Assembly (NCBI RefSeq): GCF_025146565.1
Contig: NZ_CP102258.1
Location: 744,001 to 808,000 of the forward strand
Origin: Bacteroides eggerthii
Lineage (GTDB): Bacteria > Bacteroidota > Bacteroidia > Bacteroidales > Bacteroidaceae
DNA: 64,000 nucleotides
Direction: 5' to 3'
The notes under the pieces were generated by a model. It was not told where the DNA came from. It saw only the letters and a list, made by a program, of their open reading frames with translations, and ran no database searches. Below are positions 37,769-47,000 of this stretch, piece after piece (position 1 is the first letter of the stretch; each line of letters begins with the position of its first letter). The position numbers and the translations under genes are program-made.

Positions 37769-40700
37769 TTAGAAAGTAAGGTTTACTCCGATAGAAGCGT
37801 TGAATGAACGAGGGTATGCCGACCAGTCAAAGCCCGGGGTCAAAACGGAGTTACGTGTAGAAACTTCCGGGTCGGAACCTGAATATCCTGTAATAGTCGC
37901 AATGTTTTCTGCAGAAACGAATACTCTGGCAGAACTGATATGCGCTTTCTTCAACATGGCTGCGGAGAAATTATAACCTAAGGAGATTGTTTTCAGTTTT
38001 AGGAATGAACCGTCTTCCACATAAAGGGAACTGTATTCATTGGAACCGAGGGCGTTTGCACGCGGCATGTCGCTGCCGGAGTTTTCAGGAGTCCAACGTC
38101 CGGCATAAGATGCAAACATGTTGGTGTTCTTCTTTTTGGCAGGGTTCTCGAAAACCATACGGTTGGCATTCAAGATATCGTTTCCTAAGCTCCATTGCAA
38201 AAAGATGCTGAGGTCCCAATTCTTATACGTAAAACTGTTTGTGAAACCGCCTGTACATTTGGGAAGGCCGTCACCGATGGTTGTACGGTCGTCATCTGTA
38301 ATAACACCGTCGCCTGTGTCGGGAATACCGTCACCATTGGTATCTATGGTCGGCATGTCTTTGTATTTAGGATCGCCGGGCTGGCAGTCCTTCACATAAG
38401 CCGGGATTCCTTCTTTAAGGGTGTATACTGTCTTTCCGTTTGCTCCTGTGGTAACATTGAAGTCGGATTCTTTATACGTACCTTCATAGATGAAACCATA
38501 CATTTTGCCTGCCGATTCTCCTATACGGCTGACATATGCGGGCATGGTTTTATATTTGTTATCCCAACTCACATAGCTGGTAATTTCGCCTTTGCCTTCT
38601 GTCAGTGCGGTGATCTTATTGGAGTTGAATGCTATATTGAAGTTGGAAGTCCAAGAGAATTTCTTGTTCTTCATATTAATGGTTTCTAAAGTAACTTCAA
38701 GACCTTTATTTTCGAGTTTTCCTACGTTGAGTGTCGCGCTTGTGAACCCGGAGCTTCCCGGAACGTCGGCCTGAAGGAGCAAGTCTTTGGTTGTCTTTAT
38801 ATAATAATCGGCAGTCAGATTGATGCGTCCGTTGAGGAAGCCTAAATCCAAACCGAAGTCGAACTGTTCGGTTGTTTCCCATTTGAGTTGTGAGTTGGCC
38901 TTATTGGAAATATGGAAACCAGGGGTAAAGGAACTGTTCCATGGATATTTGTAGACATCATCGCTGGTTATCAGTTTAGCCATATAATCAAAGTCGCCTA
39001 CACGATTATTACCGGTCTGGCCGTAGCTGATACGTAATTTTCCGTTGGATAGCCAAGAGGCGTTTTCCGAAATAAAGGCTTCACGACCAAACGCCCATGC
39101 TACGGATCCGGAAGGGAAATATCCCCAACGGTTGTTTTTCGGGAATTTGGAAGAACCGTCAGCACGCATGGAAGCAGTGATGTAGTATCTTGAGTCAAAA
39201 TTGTAATTGATACGGCCAAAATAGGACATCATCTTGTTTTCTCCCTGATTGCTTTCGATTGTCTGGTTAGTTCCTTTGTCCAGGCCTGCCATTCCAAAAG
39301 ATTCATTACTGATGTGTTCGGTTGCCACAGAATGGGCGTAGTCACTGTTCTTTTGTAAACTCAAACCTGCCAATGCGTTCATGCTGTGACGGTTCTTATT
39401 GAACTGATAGGTCAAGGTGTTCTCGTTTAGATAGCTTCTGAATTCATACTGGTACAATTTGGCATTGATGCCTTTACTTTGCGTATTGGAGGGATGGGAG
39501 TTTCCCGTACGGGTATTGGGACCGTTGAATTCTTCTTTCTTGAGGTCGCGGCTTGAATAGCCTGCCGAAACCTTGAACTTTAAGTTTTTAATGATTTCAT
39601 ACTCTGCACTGAGGTTTGCCTGCAATGTATTAGTGGTATTTTTCCGGTATTCATTTTTTGCTGATAATACGGGATTAAAACGATAATCCTCCGCCATATC
39701 AATGTCTGTGTCATAGATCTCCTCCATTAAATCGGCTCCTGAGGGTGATACGGGACGATATGCCCATACACTGTACATGAAGGCTGTAGACATGGATGAA
39801 GTATTGGTAGAAGGATTGGGACCGTTTTGCACTGTGCTGGCAAAGTTTGCGTTAGCGTCTACCTTCAATCTTTTATTGAATTGTTGGCTCAAATTGACAC
39901 GTGCCTGGTATCTGCTCAGGTCTGAATTGATAATAACACCCTGCTGGTTGTTGTAAGAGACTGATGTGGAATATTTCAAATCTCCAGCATTGCCATTCAG
40001 GAGTACGTGGTGGTTGTGGCTTAAAGCGGTACGATAGATTTCTTTCTGCCAATCGTAGGATTTGAAATTACGGTAATCTTCCAATGTAAGCCCGTCTTTC
40101 AGATACATGTTGGTGAAATCTTCTGTACCCATGATTTCTTGTTGGAGCTTGACGAATTCATATCCATTCATCATTTCGGGGGTATTGTTTACCAAACCTA
40201 CTGTGAAACTTCCATTGTAGGAGATAGTCGGTTTGCCTGCTTTTCCCTTCTTCGTTGTGATGATGACCACACCATTGGCACCGCGCGAACCGTAAATGGC
40301 AGTAGCTGAAGCGTCCTTTAAAACATCAATCGATTCAATGTCGTTGGGGTTCAAAGAGCCCATGTTGGATGTTTCCTGTGGAAAACCGTCAATGACGTAT
40401 AAAGGAGCCGTACTTTGGGTCAATGAACCGGCACCGCGGATAACAATATTGAAGTTATCCCCCAGACCGCCGTCTGTCGATGAAACCTGTACACCGGCAA
40501 TACGTCCGCCTAAGGATTCGGCGACGTTGTTGACAGGGGTTTTAGTCAATTCTTTGATGTCTGCTTTGGCGATGGAACCTGTCAGGTCCTTGCGGCGGAC
40601 ATCGCCATATCCCACAGCAACGACAACGACTTCTTGCAGTTGTTGGGCGTCTTCTGTTAAATTGACAGTGAATTTCTTTTGGTTGTTTACGGGGATTTCC

Positions 40701-40954
40701 TGTGTCTGATAGCCGATAAATGAAACTACCAATACCGCTTTGGAAGGTACATTGGATAGGGTGAAGTTGCCATCAAGGTCGGTTATACAACCGTTGTTGG
40801 TTCCTTTTACAAAGACAGATGCGCCGATGACAGGACCGAAGTTATCATTTACAGTACCTGTAACGGTCAATGCCTGTGCATTGGTTTGTGTTACGAAAAA
40901 GACAAAAAGCAATACTGTACTTAATGCCCTCAAAAAGATCAGCTTCTTTTTCAT
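37769..40954 (-). CDS. SusC-like TonB-dependent outer-membrane transporter
   Basis: The 1061-residue protein begins with a signal peptide (about residues 1-26). It continues with a carboxypeptidase-regulatory-like domain (about 30-105, ITDLDGNFTLSNVPSKAVL), a TonB-box-containing linker (LQEVVVVAVGYG), the plug (about 125-240, with SIDVLKDASATAIYGSRGAN) and a 22-strand beta-barrel that ends ASIGVNLTF with the terminal Phe. It imports oligosaccharides across the outer membrane using TonB energy. It forms a two-gene operon with the SusD gene. The promoter region upstream (41040-41083) has a TGTAC element. Confidence 0.96.
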   Translation of the reverse strand: MKKKLIFLRALSTVLLFVFFVTQTNAQALTVTGTVNDNFGPVIGASVFVKGTNNGCITDLDGNFTLSNVPSKAVLVVSFIGYQTQEIPVNNQKKFTVNLTEDAQQLQEVVVVAVGYGDVRRKDLTGSIAKADIKELTKTPVNNVAESLGGRIAGVQVSSTDGGLGDNFNIVIRGAGSLTQSTAPLYVIDGFPQETSNMGSLNPNDIESIDVLKDASATAIYGSRGANGVVIITTKKGKAGKPTISYNGSFTVGLVNNTPEMMNGYEFVKLQQEIMGTEDFTNMYLKDGLTLEDYRNFKSYDWQKEIYRTALSHNHHVLLNGNAGDLKYSTSVSYNNQQGVIINSDLSRYQARVNLSQQFNKRLKVDANANFASTVQNGPNPSTNTSSMSTAFMYSVWAYRPVSPSGADLMEEIYDTDIDMAEDYRFNPVLSAKNEYRKNTTNTLQANLSAEYEIIKNLKFKVSAGYSSRDLKKEEFNGPNTRTGNSHPSNTQSKGINAKLYQYEFRSYLNENTLTYQFNKNRHSMNALAGLSLQKNSDYAHSVATEHISNESFGMAGLDKGTNQTIESNQGENKMMSYFGRINYNFDSRYYITASMRADGSSKFPKNNRWGYFPSGSVAWAFGREAFISENASWLSNGKLRISYGQTGNNRVGDFDYMAKLITSDDVYKYPWNSSFTPGFHISNKANSQLKWETTEQFDFGLDLGFLNGRINLTADYYIKTTKDLLLQADVPGSSGFTSATLNVGKLENKGLEVTLETINMKNKKFSWTSNFNIAFNSNKITALTEGKGEITSYVSWDNKYKTMPAYVSRIGESAGKMYGFIYEGTYKESDFNVTTGANGKTVYTLKEGIPAYVKDCQPGDPKYKDMPTIDTNGDGIPDTGDGVITDDDRTTIGDGLPKCTGGFTNSFTYKNWDLSIFLQWSLGNDILNANRMVFENPAKKKNTNMFASYAGRWTPENSGSDMPRANALGSNEYSSLYVEDGSFLKLKTISLGYNFSAAMLKKAHISSARVFVSAENIATITGYSGSDPEVSTRNSVLTPGFDWSAYPRSFNASIGVNLTF

Positions 40955-41039
40955 AAATATTGGTTTAATTGATTAATAAGGTTATAATTCCATTTCTGTG
41001 AGTACAAAATCACAGTGCAAAAATATTAATATGATAGGG

Positions 41040-41083
41040 CAGATATATAAGGTAATCGTTCGGAAATAGTCTAATTTTGTACA
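41040..41083 (-). promoter_or_regulatory. susC promoter with TGTAC element
   Basis: On the reverse strand TGTACAAAAT begins at 41083 and lies 36 bp before TATATCTG (41047-41040), one mismatch from TAnnTTTG. A perfect -7-like TATTTTTG lies closer to the gene (41025-41018) and is an alternative, then at 58 bp. GTACAAAAT (41002-41010) and ATTTTGTAC (41074-41082) also form an inverted repeat around this region. Confidence 0.5.
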
Positions 41084-41143
41084 TGATAGTAGTGTTATAG
41101 GGGCTCTGGGAGGAGGTTTGGCCTATAATTACAGTATAATAAA

Positions 41144-41183
41144 AAAACAATCTGTGGATAGAAGGTTATTCATAGATTGTTTT
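41144..41183 (-). terminator. Terminator after the tRNA-dihydrouridine synthase gene
   Basis: AAAACAATCTGTGGA (41144-41158) pairs with 41169-41183 over 15 bp including two G-U pairs, around a 10-nt loop. On the reverse strand the stem ends in a T-rich run (TTTTTTTATTATAC). It lies 48 bp after the dus stop. Confidence 0.75.
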
Positions 41184-41231
41184 TCATTTTCATGTGAGAA
41201 AACCGGTGCTTTTAGGATTGTAGTTCCCGTT

Positions 41232-42188
41232 TCATTTATATGAAGAAAGTAAATTATTTACTGCTATCCGGTAATTGGCTAATTTACTGGTTTTGTGTAT
41301 GGCTTTTTTTGCTTTACGGTTTCCGTCGGGCATCAGGTACTCCCAAAAACTTTTCATTTTCATTAGCAACTGTGTTTCTCCGCCTTGCAGTAACTCTTCA
41401 TAGGTGCTGTAAACTTCTGCATGCAACTGTCCTACTTTCTCAATTATCTCATCGGGAGAGAGCTTTTTCCCTTGTCGGTATTCCCATGCCAGGGCAGGAT
41501 TGGCGAGCAGGCCACGTCCTATGACTACTCCTGCCAATTTTGGAAAGCGTTCTGTAATCGTTTGTATATCTTCCACTGTATGCAGGTCTCCATTGTATAA
41601 TAAAGGCTTTTCGCACCCGTTATAAAAAGCCTCAAATCCACTTAAATCCACCTCTCCCTTGTATTGTTGTTTCCCTAAACGCGGATGTAGGATGATATGT
41701 GTCAAAGGAAGGGCATTGAACAATGGCAGCAGTGCGAGGCATTCTTCTGCATTTTCCCAACCCAGCCGGAGTTTGACGGAGAAATGGATTTGAGGGTATT
41801 TTTCTATTGCGGCGGTCAGCAGATCTTTTACCTCGTCCGGATACGGCAACATTCCGGCGCCATTGTGACGTTTGGCCAACATTGGGAAAGGGCATCCCAA
41901 GTTGATATCTGCTTCCTGATAATTGTTCTCGATGAAAAGAGTGATTATCTGTTCCAGCTTGTCGGGCTGTGATGCAATCAGCTGGGGAATCAGGTGTATT
42001 CCTTCCCGGTTATTCTTCGAACTTATATCGCGTGCGTCTTTACGACGGATCTCACCATGTTCCACACGTACAAAAGGGGAATAGTAAGTGTCGATGCCAC
42101 CGAATATACGGGCGTGTGCCAGCCTATATACCGCGTCTGTATAGCCTTGGAGCGGAGCGAAATGTATAGGTAATAAATTATTGTTCAT
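41232..42188 (-). CDS. tRNA-dihydrouridine synthase (Dus family)
   Basis: The 318-residue FMN-dependent TIM-barrel protein has HFAPLQGYTDAVYRLAHARI at the start, INLGCPFPMLAKRHNGAG with the catalytic Cys, and the FSVKLRLGWEN and VVIGRGLLANPALAWEY flavin-binding segments. It reduces uridines in the D-loop of tRNA. It is embedded between the HTCS-sulfatase unit and susCD, but is bounded by terminators on both sides (42246-42275 upstream, 41144-41183 downstream). It has its own -7 box TATCTTTG (42201-42194) without the PUL element, so it is probably not regulated with the PUL. Confidence 0.92.
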   Translation of the reverse strand: MNNNLLPIHFAPLQGYTDAVYRLAHARIFGGIDTYYSPFVRVEHGEIRRKDARDISSKNNREGIHLIPQLIASQPDKLEQIITLFIENNYQEADINLGCPFPMLAKRHNGAGMLPYPDEVKDLLTAAIEKYPQIHFSVKLRLGWENAEECLALLPLFNALPLTHIILHPRLGKQQYKGEVDLSGFEAFYNGCEKPLLYNGDLHTVEDIQTITERFPKLAGVVIGRGLLANPALAWEYRQGKKLSPDEIIEKVGQLHAEVYSTYEELLQGGETQLLMKMKSFWEYLMPDGNRKAKKAIHKTSKLANYRIAVNNLLSSYK

Positions 42189-42193
42189 GGCTG

Positions 42194-42221
42194 CAAAGAT
42201 ACGTTTTTATTCCGTATCTTT
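42194..42221 (-). promoter_or_regulatory. dus promoter with overlapping palindrome
   Basis: The reverse-strand -7 box TATCTTTG (42201-42194) lies in a perfect inverted repeat: AAAGATACG (42195-42203) against CGTATCTTT (42213-42221). This may be an operator, a leader hairpin, or chance. Confidence 0.5.
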
Positions 42222-42245
42222 TATGAAGAGGGCGATATTCTAAAA

Positions 42246-42275
42246 AGAGAGAAGAATCTCACGATCCTTCTCTCT
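42246..42275 (-). terminator. Intrinsic terminator of the HTCS-sulfatase unit
   Basis: AGAGAGAAG (42246-42254) pairs perfectly with CTTCTCTCT (42267-42275). On the reverse strand the stem leads straight into TTTTTAG, a classical intrinsic terminator. It lies 55 bp after the sulfatase stop. Confidence 0.88.
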
Positions 42276-42330
42276 CATTCAAGTGTAATCAATTAAAGTC
42301 TTTTAATTGATTATCGACATAGAGATTAGG

Positions 42331-43902
42331 TTAGAAGTTTTGTGTCTGTCGATATTGTTGGTTCTTTGCGCTTTTCACTTCTTCCAATAGGGCGGAGAGT
42401 GTTTTTACTTTATCCGGATGGTCCTTAGCCACGTTGTTTTTCTCGGAAGGATCAATGGACAGGTTATAAAGTTGGGGTTCGGGATTGTTTCCCATTTCTA
42501 TTTTTGTCCAGTATTCCAAGGCCGGTTTGTTGCTTGGCTCGATATACTTCCAGTTATGCTGGATGATGGATAGGGTATTGTTCAGGTTTTGTTGCACTAT
42601 GTAGTTGCACCCGGCGGTATCCGTACCGAGGAAGCTATCAAGCTGGTCGCGGCTGTCGGGGGCGACACCTGTGGGAAGCTGATGATCCAGCAGGGCTGCG
42701 AATGAAGCATATACATCAATCATGGAGAATAGGGCCTGTTGTTTGCCCGGTTTGATCCCATTGGGCCAGCGGACAATGAATGGAATACGGGTGCCGGCAT
42801 CGAACGAGCTGTACTTGCCGCCACGATAATGTTTCATGGGCGTGTGTCCGTTCAGCAATTCGAGAGCTTGGTCCTGATAACCGTCGTCAATGACAGGCCC
42901 GTTGTCGCTGCAAAATACGAAGATTGTATTGTCGGCAATGTTCAAGCTGTCGAGGGTACGCATAATTTCACCAACTGTCCAGTCCAATTGCAGAATGACG
43001 TCACCGCGCGGTCCTAAACCGCTTTTCCCTGCAAAGCGTGGGTGAGGAACGCGGGGAACATGTACGTCTTGTGTGCCCATATACAGGAAGAAAGGTTCAT
43101 TCTTATGTGAAATGATGAAATCTTTAGCTTTGCCGGTAATAATGTCTGCAATGTCCTCATCTACCCAGAGGGCCGATTTGCCGCCGGTCATCCAGCCAAT
43201 GCGGGGAATACCGTTAATAATGGTATTATTGTGTCCCTGACTGGGCTTCATTTTTACTGATTCTGGATTTTCAAGCCCGGTGGGCCAGTCGCCTACTTTG
43301 TGATTATAATTGACGGTGATAGGATCTTTGGGATCGAGTCCTACAACATGGGCGTTTTCTACGAAAACACAGGGTACGCGGTCCACAGTAGCAGGAATTA
43401 TAAATTCGTAGTCGAAACCGATGTCTTGCGTATTCGGCTTGATTTCATGGTTGAAGTCCGTTCCGCCCTTAGGCCCCAATCCCAGGTGCCATTTGCCAAC
43501 AGCTCCTGTGCAATAGCCTTCTTCTTTGAACATATCAGCCATTGTAACGCAGGCTGTGTCGATGATCAGTTCGGAGTTACCCGGAGCGATGCCGGTATTT
43601 TCTTGTCTCCAGGGGTACATACCTGTCAACAGGCCGAAACGGGAGGGAGTGCTTGTGGAGGAAGTGGCATAAGCGTTGGTAAACTGCATACCTTGACCGG
43701 CAAGGCGGTCGATATTCGGAGTGCTTACTTTTGTGGCGCCATAGCAGCTAAGGTCGCCAATGCCCAGATCATCCGAAATAAGATAGATGACATTTGGCTT
43801 TTGCAATTGGCTGCTTGGAGCTGTCTGTTTGGAATGATTGCCACATCCCGCCAAGAGGATTGCGCTTGGGAGATATGGTAGGAGGTTAGATAAATGTTTC
43901 AT
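42331..43902 (-). CDS. Ser-type S1 sulfatase, GalNAc-6-sulfatase-like
   Basis: The 523-residue protein has a lipoprotein signal (SAILLAGCGNHSK). The S1 fold has NVIYLISDDLGIGDLSCYGA (metal-binding DD), the modification motif STPSRFGLLTG with Ser for formylglycine, GAVGKWHLGLG, and FCSDNGPV with the C-terminal metal ligands. The overall pattern is like N-acetylgalactosamine-6-sulfatase/arylsulfatase A. The matching gene beside the HTCS in the B. thetaiotaomicron chondroitin PUL (BT_3333) was reported to act on GalNAc 6-O-sulfate; that role is likely here by position and similarity recalled, not shown. It lies 111 bp after the HTCS gene, with its own promoter at 43935-43979. Confidence 0.87.
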   Translation of the reverse strand: MKHLSNLLPYLPSAILLAGCGNHSKQTAPSSQLQKPNVIYLISDDLGIGDLSCYGATKVSTPNIDRLAGQGMQFTNAYATSSTSTPSRFGLLTGMYPWRQENTGIAPGNSELIIDTACVTMADMFKEEGYCTGAVGKWHLGLGPKGGTDFNHEIKPNTQDIGFDYEFIIPATVDRVPCVFVENAHVVGLDPKDPITVNYNHKVGDWPTGLENPESVKMKPSQGHNNTIINGIPRIGWMTGGKSALWVDEDIADIITGKAKDFIISHKNEPFFLYMGTQDVHVPRVPHPRFAGKSGLGPRGDVILQLDWTVGEIMRTLDSLNIADNTIFVFCSDNGPVIDDGYQDQALELLNGHTPMKHYRGGKYSSFDAGTRIPFIVRWPNGIKPGKQQALFSMIDVYASFAALLDHQLPTGVAPDSRDQLDSFLGTDTAGCNYIVQQNLNNTLSIIQHNWKYIEPSNKPALEYWTKIEMGNNPEPQLYNLSIDPSEKNNVAKDHPDKVKTLSALLEEVKSAKNQQYRQTQNF

Positions 43903-43934
43903 AGTCTTTGGGCTTTAAAGTTTGATTTCCGCTC

Positions 43935-43979
43935 CAAAGGTATGTGCTCTTTTCCAACCTCTGTGTATAGAATAGTACA
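43935..43979 (-). promoter_or_regulatory. Sulfatase promoter with TGTAC element in a palindrome
   Basis: On the reverse strand TGTACTATTC begins at 43979 and lies 37 bp before the -7 box TACCTTTG (43942-43935). The element overlaps an inverted repeat CCTCTGTGT (43958-43966) / ACACAGAGG (43979-43987), which could instead act as the HTCS-gene terminator. Confidence 0.6.
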
Positions 43980-44013
43980 CACAGAGGCATGAAAAGTCCA
44001 AAACATGTAAAAC

Positions 44014-47000
44014 CTATTCTTCGCTCCCTTCCTCTTCCTTTTCCTTGTCGTCTTCCTCTCCCTTGCGGTACGCCAGCGGACTGACATGATAGACATCTTT
44101 GAAGCACTTGCTGAAATAGCGTGAAGAGCTGAATCCTATCCTGTCGGAGATCTCTGTGATGTTTAGTTCCGGGTTATTGCGTAGCATCAGGGCGCCCTTT
44201 TTTAAGCGGATAGTCAGAATAAAGTCATTGGGAGTCTGTCCGGTGATTGCTTTTAACTTGGTGAACAGGTTGGTGCGTGCCATTGCCATTTCCCTGGCAA
44301 AGACATTGACGTTGAATTCCGTATCATCCAGATGTTGTTCGATGATAGCCATGGCGCGGTCCAGAATATCTTTGTCAATCGGGTTTGTAGCGAGCATTTG
44401 GGCGGCTGCCTGCGGCTGTTTGCTGAATTTCTCCTGTAAGAGGATACGGGAGTTCACCAAGTTGTTGCAGCGGGAAATCAGTAGGCTTGTGTTGAATGGT
44501 TTGGTAATGTAGTCGTCCGCACCGATGCGCAAGCCTTCGATATTCTGCTCGATAGCGGTACGTGCGGTCAACAATACTACGGGAATATGGCAGGTGTTGA
44601 AATCGTTTTTTATAAGTTTGCACAACTCTGTTCCCGACATTTTGGGCATCACCACGTCGCTTACCACAATGCAGGGCATCTCGTTGCGCACCAGTTCCCA
44701 GCCTTCTTCTCCGTTGGTAGCTGTCAGTATCTGGTAGAATGGTTTGAAGATATTGGCGAGCATTTCCCGGATGGAATCGTTGTCTTCTACGATTAGCATT
44801 TTAGCATCCGGAATACGCTTGATGGGTGCATTTTCCTCAAGTTCCGTTTTCAGGAAAGCATCTGTTTCCGGTTTAGGTATTTCTATTTGTTGCACACAAT
44901 CCGGGTTGGGGTTGATTTGCTCTGCGTCAAAAACTCCGTTGCCTAAACGCAGGGTGACAATAAAGCTGGTTCCCTTGCCGAGTTCGCTTTCTACGCGGAT
45001 AGTGCCATGATGCAGCTCTATGATGCCCTTGGTCAACGCCAGTCCGATGCCCGTACCGCTTTTCCCGGCATCGGTGGAGTTAACCGGATCTATCTGATAG
45101 AAACGGTCGAATATCTTGTCGATTTCTTTTGCATCGATGCCGCTTCCTGTATCTTTTACGCGGATCACAACGTTGTCTTCCTCTTTTTTCACGCTGAGCG
45201 TAATGGTATCTTCCTCCTCCGTATGCTTAATGGCATTGGATAAAAGGTTGTTGATGACTTTCTGCATCTGCTTTTGGTCGTACCACACTTCAAGTTCGTC
45301 GGTTTCTTTCTCGAAGTTGAAGTTGATGCGTTTTGCGCTGGCATATTCGAGGAACAGCAGATAGTTTTCATATAGAAAATTCACGATATTGTGCGGGCTG
45401 ACCTTTATCTTCATATGTCCTTGCTCTTGCTTGCGGAAGTCGAGCAATTCGGTGATCAGTTCGCGTAGCTGGATGCTGTTCTTATAAATGCCTAATATCT
45501 TGTTATAAATGGCGGGTGTGAAGTTCTGTAATTGCAGAAGGGTTTCCACCTGGCCCACGATCAGCGTCAGCGGAGTGCGGAACTCGTGCGAGATGTTGGT
45601 GAAGAAGCGCAGTTTGGACTGGTTTAATGCTTCTACATCCTGAATGTGTTTTTGCTCATATTTCAGGGACTCTTGCAGTTTGATTCTGGATTTGTAGGTA
45701 CGTATCAGGTACCATAACACTGCCGTCGTTAGGATGAGGTAGATGAAGTAGGCAAAGGTTGTTCTGTAATACGGAGGTAGTATATGGATGATGAGCCTCG
45801 CTTGTGGGCAAAGGCTTTCATCCTTTTCTTCCGGTTTGATGAGCAGGGTGTAAGTGCCCGCATTCAGATTGGTATAAGTTATGGAGTGCAGTCCACGCGT
45901 ATTGGTCCATTCGTCGGAGAAGCCCTCCAGTTTATAAATGATATCGTCTTTGTTGGCAGGTATGTAGTTGGATGTGGCAAACTCTATGCTGAACATGCTT
46001 TGGTCTGCATTGAGCGTTATCTCCCGGGTGTGGCACAAGGAGTGTTGCAGGATACCGGTTTTGTCCCCTGCGTGTATTTCCTGTCCGTTGACGATGAGGC
46101 GTGAAAGGATGATGTTATAGGGTTTTGGTGTAAAGTTCAGCTCCATTTCATGAAAAGAAATCATGCCCTGTACGCCACCCAGGAAAATTTCGCCATCGCG
46201 GGTGATGCAGAGCGAATTCTCGTTGACGGCTGTCAGCGGAAACCCATTTTCGGCGCTGTAATTCTTAATATGCATGTTCTGATAGTCAAAAATGGAGAAG
46301 CCTTGGTTGGTGATAAGCAGTAATTTGCCACTGGCGGCAGACTCTTGCGTCTCGTAGACGCAGTCGCTGGCAAGGCCGTTTTTCTCTTTGTCGAAGTTTT
46401 CGAAGTCATTGTTTGCAGGATGATATAGATCCAGGCCGCTGCCCGAAGTGGAGAACCACAGGTGGCCTTGACTGTCCTGCATTATATTGTTTACGTTGTT
46501 GTTACTAAGGCTGTTCGGATTGGCGGAGTCATGGCGGTAGTTGGTCAGTTTCCGGGTGTCGAAACGATAGCTGAACACGCCTTCTCCGGTGGCGGCAATC
46601 CACAGGGTACTTTCCGAATCGAGTAGTATATCCGCCACCATTTTTATGGATTTCCCCTCTTTGCTGTCTTTAAACAGTTGCCGGCACTTTCCGCTGTCTG
46701 GCTCAAAGAGACACACTCCGTTTTGAGTCGCTACAATCAAGAGGTCCTTGTAAGGAATGATGTCGCGGACAATATCCGAAGGGAGAGTTTGCCGGTTGTT
46801 ATCTTCCATGCGGTAATGGGTAAAGTGCCCGGAGCGTATGTCCAGTCTGTTCAGACCGCCCAAGTGAGTGCCTATCCATATAATTTCTTTGTCGGCATCG
46901 TAATAAAGTGCTTTCACATTATTGTGCGATATACTGTTGCGTCCTTCTTGAGGGCGGTACCATTTGAATTCGCGTGTACGGCGGTTGAAATAGTTCAGGC

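Noticed and set aside
43958..43987. Palindrome CCTCTGTGT/ACACAGAGG as a sure terminator of the HTCS gene
   Set aside because: There is no T-run after it on the reverse strand and it overlaps the promoter element of the sulfatase. It is described with that promoter instead.
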